DNA of 30,671 bases from Haplomitrium mnioides (lineage: Eukaryota > Marchantiophyta > Haplomitriopsida > Calobryales), in contig JBNGIS010020633.1 of NCBI GenBank assembly GCA_049999725.1, positions 1 to 30,671 of the forward strand. Reading direction: 5' to 3'. Of the stretch, positions 10,221 through 19,416 are shown piece after piece (within the stretch, counting starts at the first letter, position 1; every line of letters starts with the position of its first letter). Under the pieces are notes generated by a model. It saw nothing but the letters and a program-made list of their open reading frames with translations. It was not told where the DNA came from and did not search any database. Position numbers and translations under genes: made by a program.

Positions 10221-13200
10221 TGTCAGCCAGTGCTTTGGAGCATTCAAGCAGAATTCACTAAAGCAGAAGCATCAGCGACTCAAATACTCCTTAGCAGGTG
10301 TGAAGGCCTCTCAGGAACAGCTGCTTACCTCAAACAACTGATAAGAGCAGGGTGCATGAGTCTGGGAGAGAAACAAGATCATGGCGGAGGAGAGGAGGAA
10401 GGAGAGCAGGGATCGCCAACCAGGGGAGGGGCCCTATTTTCAAATTCAAAGCAAGCCAGCGGGAATCCGTGGGCCTAAGGAGAATGCGGGGATGGGAGCT
10501 GGGGAGAAGGAACAGAGCAACCACCCATGGCGAGGCGATCGCAAGAGGAAGAAGAAGGGATCAACAACAAGGAAGCTCGAAGGCACTCCGAAGAAAGGCA
10601 GATCGCGGGGTTTCCTACAGCGGACACAAATCGGGAAACGAGCATCAGGAGATTATAGGAGGAGGCAAGATCGTCACGAGGGCGAGCAAGGCCAGGGAAG
10701 AGGGACGCCTCGATCCCGCAAGCAAGAGCGAGCCCCGTAGAGGCCAATCGAACAATCCATCCGAGTCGGTAAGTCCTAGCGAAAGAGTGGAGTCCCCGAA
10801 AGGCCCCGCGAGATTCCACGGAAACGTGGCGTCTCCAGAGCCCTTCGCGGGATTCCACGGACAACGTGACAGCACCAGGAGGCCCGCAGATCTACGGAAA
10901 GGCGCCTCCCTAAGTGGGGAGCCCACTTAACTTGGTTCCGATTTGTCTTCCGACGTGGGGAGCCCGATTAAGAGGGATCCGCGAGGAACTCCACTGGGGA
11001 GCAAAGAAAGGGGCCCAAAACAGCGACTTATCGTGGGTCTGGCCGAAGGAAAATGGGAGAGTGCCGGAAGGGCAATCTATCGGAGATCCGAGAGGAGGAG
11101 GAGCGCGGAAGCTGAAGGGACGACCTAACGTAGATTCGCCAATAGGAAATACAGAGGAGAGCCGAAAGGGGGACTGATCCCTAATCTGATCGAACAAGGG
11201 CGAGTGAAGGCGAAAAGGCAACTTGTCGGCAAACCAGTTCGAACGATGCGCATCAGTGTTGAAGCGATGACCCAACGCAAACCGTCCAATGGGAAGAAGG
11301 CTGAGCCAGAAGGGCGATATGGCGCCTATCCGGTGGGGGGAAACAAAGGGCACGATGAAAGCACGATATGACGGCAAATTGGCGAGCGAGATTAGAGTGG
11401 CCGAAAAACGAAGCTAACGCCGGTGCAACCGACGGAGGAGCTATCGGCGCCGAAAGGGTGACACTTTGCCGCTTCGGCATCTAGAAAGGTAAAAGTTTGA
11501 CGAGGTGCGACAGAAAGTTCGAAAGGGGTGAAAGGTCCAAAAGGGCCTAGTAGTTCTTATAACGAGCCTTCGGAAGTGTTAACGAAGCTAGCCTCAAGCG
11601 CGTGAGTAGTTCTTACTTCGAAGGTACGTTGAAATGGCGACATTGACACCGTTCTTATTCGGCGAGCAGGGAAAGTCCATGGCGGTTCTACGAATGATGT
11701 GGCGAGCGTAGGGAGTCCGCAAAAGGCTTCGGAAACGTGGCGCGCTGAGGAGCTGAGACGTGTCTCCGAAGGTCAACTTCGGAAGAAGGGTCTGTGCAAT
11801 GGTCCACCTACCTCTTTGCGGGGCGGCGTCGGACGGCGGCCTTCGGAGGACGTGGCGATTCCAGGGACCCCGAGGCAATTCACGGGACACGTGGTGCTAT
11901 GAGAGGAGTTCACCTGACCTCGGGCATCGTGCGGGTCAACTACGGAGGGAGCAGTCAGCGCGACGGTCAGCCTACCTCCTTGCAAGGCGGCGTCGGACGG
12001 CGGTGCAACAGATGACGTGGCGCGAGGAGAAGAAAGAAGCATCTATGGGGGGATCTAAGGAAATTCCCTAGAGTCGGTTCTGTGAGGCACTACGGAACTC
12101 GGTTCCGAAGCGCCTCTTCGGACTTGCTCCTGCGGGAATCTGTGGAATCTCTTCCCGCAAGATTCCTCGGAGCTGTTACCGTTGTCCTTGGCTTTTCCTC
12201 GACCAACTGTTGGACACGCGGCGCGCGCTACTTGTCCGTTGTAACGGGATTAACTGACAAACGCCACGCGTCATCACTTCCCAGCTCTAGGGAGCTAACG
12301 GGATTAACGACCTTTTGTGGGAGCGGGCGTCAGGGGGCAGCGCGTGAGGGGAGTATACATCGTTTCTCATCGAATTCCTTCGTGTTGATGCACGAGCGAT
12401 TGTTGGAGATGTAGCGTTGCGGGGCACGAGATTTGCGCATGGTAAGGCAAGGCGATAATTCATTGAAAGCTACGTGAAGCAGAGTTACTAGCCCCAGGGG
12501 AACTGAGGGATTTAGAGAAGGAATGAGGGGAGACCCAGGTGACCTCATCCTTGCAGGCGGACCAGGGCGGAGGGTTACTGATACGATAGCTGGAAGGAGT
12601 TTTCGGTTGGATGAGAACTAAGGAGGGGCTGCCGGGTAGGGAGCTTAGGGTTGTCTCGGCGTTTCACGGGCAATTGTGGCGCGACATCGATAGCAAGAAA
12701 GGGAAATTGCGCATGGTAAGGCAGGGCAATAATTCATTGAAGGCTACGTGAAGCAGAGGTACTAGCCCTAGGGGAACCGAGGGATTTAGAGGAGGACTGG
12801 GGGGAGACCCAGGTGACCTCATCCTTGTAGGCAGACCAGGGTGGAGGGCAACTGATACGATAGCTTGAAGGAGTTTTCGGTCGACTAAGAACTAAGGAGA
12901 GACTGTCGAGTAGGGAGCTTGGAGTCTCTCGGCATTCCCTTGTGCAAGCGCATCAACCCAGAGTGTTCGGAGAACACTCTGGTGTGTTANNNNNNNNNNN
13001 NNNNNNNNNNNNNNNNNNNNNNNNNNNNNNNNNNNNNNNNNNNNNNNNNNNNNNNNNNNNNNNNNNNNNNNNNNNNNNNNNNNNNNNNNAGTAAGACCCG
13101 TCGAGGCTCGAGGGTGGAGTGGGCTACCTGCAGCTGATAAAGTTGTCTTCAAGAGGTGGAAGTAAAAGAAACTCTCTTCCTAGCATAAGGAAGTAAAAGC

Positions 13201-13978
13201 AGGGCTTCTCGCGAGGGAAGTTAAAAAACTATCTGGAGAGGAGGGTGTGTGGGTTGCTGGGCTGTAGTTGTAAGGCAGCGGGATTCACAAGGGAAGTATA
13301 AATCAATTAGAATTCCAGAGGTCCTTCAAGGACTCTGTTTTCTCTTGCATATATTGTATATAAGTGTTGTCCATATATGTGTAGTTAGATTTCCTTTCTG
13401 CATGTGTGTCCCCTTGAGTTGTTAGATTAGTGGACATCGGATCAATTGAGCAGACCCTGGGAACACACTTGAAGGGGGAGTCCAATCCCTTGACACAAGT
13501 CTAGTATTATAGGGGTGAATGCTCTCTGTTCCTGATCTTGTTTGCATAGTTAGGAATTAGTGCAGCTTAGGATAGTTAGGATAATCTAGTTAAGCTCTGT
13601 GACAACCCTGAGAGGGGGAGTCCAGCCTTTCGTAGTGTTCAGTTGTGCAGGTCACCAACACCATTCTGCCCAAGCACAAATAAGGTGACAGGGCCTAAGT
13701 CATTAGGTCCTATGAATAAAGAGGAAGAATCACACAAATCACAGTTGGGTATAAATGGATGTGGACATGTGTATGGTTGAATGTCTGACTTGAGTGTGAG
13801 AAGAATAAGAGTGAGAGAAGCATACCAGGCCTATAAGGAGAGGAAGAGTCCTTAAGATCTTAAAGTGGTAACTGGCAAGGGGCCATCTCAGAAAAGAACC
13901 TGAAAGCCCGTAAAACACGTCCTCCCTTGCCTCGAAACAGGGCCTGAAAAGGTTAAGGCCTGAAACAGGGGAGTGACA
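10221..13978 (+). repeat. 3' LTR (3758 bp including 100 N)
   Basis: It aligns end-to-end with 3499-7222, starting TGTCAGC and ending GTGACA. The 100-N gap at 12990-13089 replaces what is 64 bp in the 5' LTR (6270-6333, containing the 15-G run), which explains nearly all of the length difference. The 274-bp duplication (12437/12711) and the internal polypurine-like copy (13464-13481) are conserved. Differences from the 5' copy are mostly transitions. Confidence 0.92.
12990..13089. other. Assembly gap (100 N) in the 3' LTR
   Basis: The matching part of the 5' LTR (6270-6333) is 64 bp and contains a run of 15 G's, so the gap most likely reflects sequencing failure at poly-G and its length is arbitrary. 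Confidence 0.95.
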
Positions 13979-13983
13979 GGAGA
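13979..13983. repeat. Target-site duplication, right copy (GGAGA)
   Basis: GGAGA directly follows the GAGTGACA end of the 3' LTR and matches 3494-3498. Joining the two flanks through one copy restores the host reading frame, which confirms the boundary. Confidence 0.9.
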
Positions 13984-14348
13984 AAAACATTGTGAAAGGC
14001 TAGAAGCCAAAGGCCAAAGTATCTCTCAAGATAAAGGACATGAATTGGACGCTTTGGAGGTATGTTGAGGGTCTTCCTGATGAAGTCAAGATTTTAGTTT
14101 TGAAGCGAGTGGAAGTCGAAGAGCTTTCCAAAGATGAGATGTTTTGGGAGACAGAGAGACACAAAGTTTTGGCCGTAATGGTAAAGAGTTTTTGTTCGGA
14201 GGTTTGTTGTAGTTCGTGGGAAGAGGCAAGAGAGGAGTGCCCTCTTCACACTAAAGATTCAAAGATGGCCTTCTTTTATTCAAGCTTTGAGAAGCTTCTG
14301 GCAACTCCTCTCTTTGGAACTTTATTTAGTTATTTGTATTTGCATTGA
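13984..14348 (+). pseudogene. Exon 2, 3' part, of the methyltransferase-like gene
   Basis: After the right GGAGA the host frame resumes in the register it had at 3498, with one stop (TAG 14001). It then stays open through EGLPDEVKILVLKRVEVEEL and SWEEAREECPLHTKDSKMAF to a stop at 14346-14348. The segment is rich in charged residues and belongs between the ParB-like and methyltransferase regions; I recognise no domain. The exon probably ends a little before the stop, but the splice donor is not clear (GT candidates lie around 14330-14336). Confidence 0.5.
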
Positions 14349-14912
14349 ATATTTTGTACATTTTTATTGTGTTTTAAAAACTTTCAATCCATGTGTGCAT
14401 GGACATCAAAGTCCATGCTCGCATGGACTTCGATGCCCATGCGCGCTTGGACTAAGAAGTCCAAGCGAGCATGGACTTCGAAGTTCAAAAGCAAATCGAC
14501 TTTCAAGTCCATGCGCGCATGGACTTCGAAGTCCAAACGTGTAGTGACTTTCAAGTCCCTGCACGCATTGACTTCGAAGTCCATGCGAGCATGGACTTTG
14601 AAGTCCAAACGTGCAAGGACATCAAAGTCCATGTGTGCATGGACTTCGAAGTCTAAGTGCTCTTGAACCGCAAAGTCCATGTGCGCATGGACTTCAAAGT
14701 CTATGCGCACGGGGACTTCAAAGTCAAAGCAGGTGTAGTTATCAAAGTCCATGCGTGCATTGACTTCGAAGTCTATGTGTGCTTCGATTTCAAAGTCCAT
14801 GCGCGCATGGACTTCGATGTTCATGCACGCATGGAGCCTAAAATGTTTTAGAATCCAAACCTTTAAATGTTTTTATCACTCTCTAATGTTTTTGTTTCGA
14901 TTTTTGTGCAAG
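14349..14912 (+). other. Intron 2, mostly palindromic minisatellite
   Basis: This lies between the host coding segments. The acceptor is probably the AG at 14911-14912 after a T-rich tract; the donor is uncertain. About 80% of the interval is the 24-bp array at 14387-14842, mirroring the arrangement in intron 1. Confidence 0.45.
14387..14842. repeat. 24-bp self-complementary minisatellite, 19 units
   Basis: Nineteen units start at 14387 plus multiples of 24, ending 14842, with perfect register despite base differences. Consensus is GTCCATGCGCGCATGGAC then TTCGAA (or TTCAAA). The dyad symmetry creates reading frames on both strands; on the minus strand one spans 14824 to 14384. These MDFEVHAR-type frames follow from the consensus lacking stops and I do not call them genes. 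It is the same repeat family as 2028-2267, in a second intron of the same gene. Confidence 0.92.
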
Positions 14913-15478
14913 GGGACAAAACATTTAAACTACAACTAGCAAAGAAACTTACATCAACTACAAAAGGAAGGAAAAAATCTGGGGTCGAGGAAGCTCCTGA
15001 AGATCAAGACCAGCCTCCCACGTTGGTCTCTTTCCCTCTTGCTTTTCTTCTCCACTGCCAAAAGGCTAGAGAGTGGAAAGCATGGCAGCAAAGAGGTGTT
15101 GCATCTCTTACAATAGAAGAAGTTGTGAGAGATGAGGAACAAGATCTAATGTCTTATATCGATGGTCTCAACGTGGCATTTTATCAAGTCCACGGGGAGG
15201 CCAATGCTCGACAGTTGAAGGACCTTGTGAAGCCTAGGTGTTTCACTTTGGCTATTGTTGATATTCCTTATAGGTAAAACCTAAAGGAATGCAAGCATGA
15301 TGACTGAGAACCATTTTCAAAAGATGACATTTCTGATATGGTATCATCTTTTGAGGTAGTAACAACTTCAGATTTTTAGTCTTTTGTGATCATTCATTCT
15401 TTGCAGCAATTTGGTATCGTCAAGGATGCCTTTTCTGAAGTCTGTTGTGCAATCAATCACGACATCTTGTGAGTTGTT
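14913..15478 (+). pseudogene. Exon 3: methyltransferase catalytic region with D-I-P-Y motif
   Basis: The frame begins GDKTFKLQLAKK after the probable acceptor at 14912. It runs through EWKAWQQRGVASLTIEEVV and LAIVDIPYR and on to SFVIIHSLQQFGIVKDAF, ending at the donor GTGAGT at 15479. Stops are TAA 15275, TGA 15305 and TAG 15377. D-I-P-Y (15260-15271) corresponds to motif IV ([DNS]-P-P-[YFW]) of amino-methyltransferases, with Ile in place of the first Pro. A hydrophobic strand precedes it, as expected. A GAG/GTAGTA at 15353-15361 looks like a donor, but translation continues sensibly across it, so I treat this as one exon. Confidence 0.6.
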
Positions 15479-15539
15479 CTTTTATTTTTATTTTTTTGAT
15501 TTATCTGTTTTTTATATTTCTCTTGCATTTTGGTTGCAA

Positions 15540-16091
15540 TGTTCAACAAAGCTTAAACATCTAGAAGATGATGCTCTTGTGAATGTTTACCAGAAGCCGC
15601 ATGCTCTTTACAAATTTTTTATTGACCATTTATCAACAGAGCAAGATTGGATCCTTGATCTCTGCTCTGGGTCTGGCACAGGTCTTGTTTGTGCTTTAAA
15701 GCTGATGTAAAACTACATCGCCATGGAATATGATAGATGTCAATCTATTTATATTCTTCAAAAGGTTTTGAAGATGGCTTCCTTGCCATCCGATGTGATT
15801 GAGTCACAGATAGTTTTTGCTTACCACAAGGAACATGTTCCTCCTGGTACTACAGGTGCTTTTGTTGACTCTATTGTAATATCAAGGACTGGAAAGTCTC
15901 GACTGGATTCTCTAGCGGATGTAGATGCTCAGTCTGTAGATTTAGATGAGACAATTCCCCCAAAGAGGATAGAGTCTGAGGACCTCTTTGAACACTTTGT
16001 ATCATTAATAAAGTTTATTTTTTCCAAATCTTTATTTGCCAAAGTTTCATCTTGTTGCTCTTTCAATCTATTTCAAGTCTTTTCATTATGA
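15540..16091 (+). pseudogene. Exon 4: SAM-binding region of a beta-class DNA methyltransferase
   Basis: After a short T-rich intron (15479 to about 15539, acceptor apparently mutated from CAG to CAA) the frame reads CSTKLKHLEDD. It continues through VYQKPHALYKFFIDHL and WILDLCSGSGTGLVCALKL, is interrupted by TAA at 15708, and continues NYIAMEYDRCQSIYI. This matches the C-terminal pattern of N4/N6 DNA methylases: KP-x-x-L, then motif I with G-x-G, then an acidic residue ending the next strand (MEYD). The remaining 100 codons (SLPSDVIESQIVFAYHKEHV onward) are a variable tail. The end at 16091 may be later than the original stop. The domain call is good; substrate (adenine or cytosine) cannot be told from this. 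Confidence 0.7.
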
Positions 16092-16224
16092 TTCAGTTTT
16101 GTGCGCCTAAGAATTAGTTGACTCAATTGATAGTCTAAGAATGGTTTGAACTCAATTGCTAATCTAAGAATGATTTGGAGTCTTTGCACATTGTTTAGTG
16201 TCTTTGCACATTAATGCTTTGTAG

Positions 16225-16519
16225 TTCTTGTTCGGATTTCCTGCGCACATAAGATATAAGGTTATTGTTCAAAGTCTTTGCACATGTTGGTCAAAGGGTT
16301 CTTGTTCAATGTCTATGCGTGCATAGGCTGTAGGGTTCTTATTTAGAATCTTGGCGTGTAATGGCTCTAGGGTTCTAGATCAAAATCCATGCGTGCATAA
16401 CTTCATTGTTCTTGTTCAGAGTCTAAGCACGCACAAGATTTAGGATTCTTATTCAAAGTCTATGCGTGCATAGACTTTACGGTTGTGGTTTGGAGTCTAT
16501 GCTTGCATAGGATTTGTTA
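16225..16519. repeat. 37-bp minisatellite, 8 units, downstream of the gene
   Basis: Units start at 16225, 16262, 16299, 16336, 16373, 16409, 16446 and 16483 (one is 36 bp). Each runs TTCTTGTTCA-like, then a TCTATGCGTGCATAG-like core. The core is similar to that of the 24-bp and 30-bp arrays though the period and flanking half differ. It begins about 130 bp after the last methyltransferase codon. Confidence 0.8.
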
Positions 16520-17192
16520 GTTACGATGCTCAAAGTCAGGTTCAAAGTCCTTACCCGACTGGACATTTACGTTTTTTTGTAGTTTTTTTCCAACAAAAGA
16601 TATATATTTTATTTCATTTATGATGAATTTAGTTTATTCACAATAATGTCAAGCTTTTATAAAATATTTGAATGACCAAAATGTTTGTTTTTCAAGGTAT
16701 TTTCTACAAAGAAATGTTTGAAATATAATTTCAATGTAAAATATGCATTTTTTGTTTATAAAAAACGATTTTCTTTTTGAAAAGAAGATTTCAGTCGTAA
16801 ATTTGATGTTTTTGAATGCCAAATCACCAAAAGAAAATTTTGACTGCCAAGTGAAACATGAACTTTGTACTGGTTCCTGGTTCAAAGTAGTGGCTGTTTT
16901 TCTTGTCCTAAGAATGTCAATCATGCGGTTTGTGTGATTCTTAGCTAATGTTCTAATATGCTAATCTGTAAGAAGTGTTTGTTTGTGGTTTATTTGGAGA
17001 GAGGGTTGTCAGACCTAGAGAATGAGAGTGGTCCATCTCTGAACTAATAGAGTATAGTTTCAGAACTCTATGAAGAATCTGGAAAGTATGTAAAAACGAT
17101 TAAGAGCAAATTTCTACATAGATCTTGCGTGGTTCGATCCATGGTTGCGCCATTCAAGGTTGGAGTGTTCACCCAGTGCTACGACATGACCA
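16520..17192 (+). other. AT-rich segment, probably including the 5' LTR end of the second retrotransposon
   Basis: There is no convincing gene here. The right end reads ...GACATGACCA just before TTTTT and the primer-binding site at 17198, so CA at 17191-17192 is the likely LTR terminus. The LTR start cannot be fixed because no second LTR is in the window. TGTCAGAC at 17007 is one possible start but would give an LTR of only about 190 bp. Confidence 0.4.
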
Positions 17193-17197
17193 TTTTT

Positions 17198-17215
17198 TGG
17201 CGCCGTTGCCGGGGA
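17198..17215 (+). promoter_or_regulatory. Primer-binding site, tRNA-Asp type
   Basis: TGGCGCCGTTGCCGGGGA is the well-known primer site of Athila-like plant Ty3/gypsy elements, reported as complementary to the 3' end of tRNA-Asp. It begins five bases after the inferred LTR end. Confidence 0.85.
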
Positions 17216-17417
17216 TCTAGTTTCTAGTGTTTGCTCTTAGATGTGTGTTAGAGTGTTATCAGTGATGTTGGGAACCTGTTTTACTTGCCACTATTAAATT
17301 TTGTTCTTAACATTATGTTGTGTTAGTTTTTCTTGTGTTCAGTATTTTGTTTCTTTTCAGTTTGGGAAAATTCAGAGAAGAAGAACCCACTTTGTAGTCA
17401 TTAGTAAGGATATGTGA

Positions 17418-18569
17418 ATGCTTGAAATTTTAGAAGAGGACAAAGAGAGACAAAGAAATGAAAGAGAAGTAAGGCTAGAGAGACGAGAGGAATTCAAATT
17501 GAAGTCTAAGGAAGTGATAACTGCTGGTAGCGTAAAGGAATTGACAGAGGGGGGAGCTCAACCTTCTAGGCCTCAGTCACCATTAGCTCAGTTTCAGTGG
17601 ACTGATATTACTGCTCATGGGGGTATTATTGGGTTAACATCATTCCCTAAATTAAATCTACCTTATTCTTCTTCTACTACTACTTCTTCTTCTAAGAACT
17701 CAGCCATACCTACTAGTGCTTAAGGGAGTGGAGCTTCACAACAACTTGTGACAACAATACCCAGTGCTGTTTTGAAAACAAGGGTGACACTTGTGACACT
17801 GTTCCCATCAGCAATATATTCAATGTCAACTATGGCTCAACTAGCTCCTGTTGGGGGTTATCGAACAAAGCTGAAATATCAGATTTTCAAGGTAAGATTG
17901 AAAGATGATGTGGACACATGGGTGAAGAGGTTTGAGAGTATCAGCAAAGCTAACTAGGAGGATTCAGATGCAGATCGATTAAGACTAGTGGATGCTCTGT
18001 TTTCAGGAAAAGCAAGAGAGTGGTACGATTATCTGAGAGCAATTTTTCCTACGTGGGCAGATCTAAAGACAGCCTTGGTGATAGAGTTCGGAGGGGCAAC
18101 ATATTCAACAAGGATCTTGACCAAGCTCACCTTAATCAAGAAAAAGAAAAAGGAGGCAGTGAGGAATTATTTTCAAAGATTTAAAACAATGCAGCAGAAG
18201 TTGGGCACTGTGAACAGCCCTATGGTGGATTTGGAATGGTACTTGAAGGGATTGTCGAAGAAAGAAGGACGTTATGTAAGACAAGTTGGGGCTACTACTT
18301 TGAAAGAAGCTTTTAGAGCTCTAGAGACATATGAAATTTCAGAATTGGGGGAGAAGCTTAAAGATTCTCAGTCCAGCAGAAGTGAAGAGGAAAATAAGAA
18401 AAGGAAAAAGAAAGATAAGAAAAAGAAACAAAGCAAGAAATCCAAGAGGGTTCAGGAGAGCTCTAGCTCTGATTCAAATGAGAAATCTAACTCCTCTGAA
18501 GAGGAGGAATCACTATCCTTTTTAGATTTAGAGGAGGAGGAAAAGAAAACAAGAGTTAAGAAAGGATAA
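17418..18569 (+). pseudogene. gag: gag capsid region of the second element
   Basis: One register runs from ATG 17418 to 18569 with stops TAA 17721, TAG 17955 and TAA 18567. The N-terminus is highly charged (DKERQRNEREVRLERREEFK). A capsid domain follows, with KLKYQIFKVRLKDDVDTWVK, FSGKAREWYDYLRAIFPTW and RNYFQRFKTMQQKLG, matching the retrotransposon-gag pattern. The tail is a Lys-rich stretch followed by a Ser/Glu-rich one (18380-18560), as in the gag at 7380. It is broken by nonsense changes, then loses register before the zinc knuckles. Confidence 0.75.
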
Positions 18570-18679
18570 TATCGTTTGGGTAAGAAGGATATGAATGAGC
18601 TAACAAAGAAAATGGAGCAAATGGTGATTAAGCAAGCTGCCAGCTTCAGGAAGAGAAGGTCTACTACTCCTTTTAGAAA

Positions 18680-19261
18680 TAATGTTTGGTGTACCTGCTA
18701 CAAAAAGAGGGTCATATGGAGCAAGAATGCAAGTATCCTCCTCCTACCGTGATGAATGTACAAGCTCCTTATTGGGTTGAGGAAGAACCCCAAATGATGG
18801 ATTCTAAGTTAGTACAGTACCTCATATATGTGGTAGCGCAAGGCAGAGGAAGACCAATGGAGAGGGTACAGTATTAGCAGATGCCATGAATGTCATATGT
18901 TCTAGCAATTTAGCAAACGATGGTGCCATCAACTACACCAGGAACTCAATTAGTCCCAGTGCAGTCTGGTAGAAGATTTACAATGTGTTATAACTGTGGA
19001 GCACTTGATCATTATGCTAATACATGCCTTCATACAAAAAAGCCAATGGGATATGCACCTTTGTGTGGGAACTGTAAGAAATCTAGACACACCAAAGCTA
19101 AATGTCCAGCCCCACCTGTGACAAAGATGATGATGAAATATGTCAAGCCACTAGCACCTGAACCAAAGGTGAGGATGCTAGTGGAGGAACCAGTTGAGGA
19201 GATTGCCTTGTTCAAAGTGAAAACTAGGAGTAAGAGCAAGGAAAAGAAAAGACAAAGCTAG
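18680..19261 (+). pseudogene. Nucleocapsid zinc knuckles of the second element
   Basis: In a shifted register relative to the capsid. Two intact CCHC knuckles, CYNCGALDHYANTC (near 18983) and CGNCKKSRHTKAKC (near 19066), follow a damaged one ending EGHMEQEC (near 18710), where the frame slips. Stops lie between them (around 18874-18915). A Pro-rich then Lys-rich tail (KTRSKSKEKKRQ) ends at TAG 19259. The three-knuckle layout is the same as in the element at 3499. Confidence 0.7.
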
Positions 19262-19416
19262 GGTGAAGTAGAAGGGGGAACCCCTAAGGCGGTTATGGAA
19301 AATAAGAAGGATCCAAAATATAACAGGATGATCCTAAGTATTTTTAGGATATTTCAAAGGAGGTTTCTAGAGAGCTGCAGAAAGAACTCCAATAGAAGAG
19401 GGAACATGAAAACAAA

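Larger units (their letters stand above)
3499..13978 (+). mobile_element. Complete LTR retrotransposon with ~3.7-kb LTRs and gag-protease only
   Basis: The boundaries are exact. Both LTRs begin TGTCAGC and end GAGTGACA, and the element is flanked by the 5-bp target duplication GGAGA (3494-3498 and 13979-13983). Internal order is 5' LTR, primer-binding site, gag-protease frame, polypurine tract, 3' LTR. The internal region is only about 3.0 kb, shorter than each LTR, and shows no reverse transcriptase, RNase H or integrase. It therefore looks non-autonomous and would need enzymes from a relative. A caution is the 100-N gap at 10058-10157, which could hide sequence of unknown length. The LTRs differ by several per cent (about 10 differences in the first 140 nt, about 4 in a 165-nt stretch around 6411), so insertion is not recent. 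The Ty3/gypsy assignment comes from the gag and protease motifs. It interrupts the methyltransferase-like gene. Confidence 0.92.
1608..16091 (+). pseudogene. ParB-like/N4-N6 DNA methyltransferase-like gene, decayed, split by a retrotransposon
   Basis: This is the whole transcription unit; its parts are listed separately. Seen: exon-like segments 1608-1967, 2367-3498 joined to 13984-14348, 14913-15478, and about 15540-16091. The last two carry the D-I-P-Y motif (15260-15271) and a SAM-binding DLCSGSGTG motif (near 15657). That order, catalytic motif before SAM motif, is that of beta-class amino-methyltransferases acting on adenine N6 or cytosine N4. The middle segment carries EIAEGNHSAAAR, which resembles the ParB/sulfiredoxin-fold consensus with G-x-x-R/H. 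ParB-methyltransferase fusions are known from phages and bacterial mobile DNA, so this architecture in an intron-bearing plant locus is unusual. The frame contains more than ten stops, mostly TAG, and at least two compensating indels near 2589-2665, so it is not functional as assembled. The methyltransferase assignment is fairly firm; the ParB assignment is a hypothesis from one motif. Confidence 0.6.

Noticed and set aside
10352-10930. 192-codon Arg/Gly-rich frame and overlapping frames in the LTRs
   Set aside because: Frames exist on both strands in GC-rich purine tracts, the 5' LTR copy is interrupted, and no protein motif is seen.
14384-14824. Open 146-codon frame on the minus strand and shorter ones on the plus strand in the 24-bp array
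   Set aside because: The consensus unit is self-complementary and stop-free, so frames on both strands are expected. The array lies between host exons and has no promoter of its own.
15356-15406. Possible 51-bp intron (GAG/GTAGTA ... TTTGCAG)
   Set aside because: The translation across it continues in register with convincing sequence (SFVIIHSLQQFGIVKD), with only one TAG, so it is more likely exon.
17007-17192. TGTCAGAC...ACCA as a complete 186-bp LTR of the second element
   Set aside because: Far too short for an Athila/Tat-like LTR, and no second copy is available to confirm either end.
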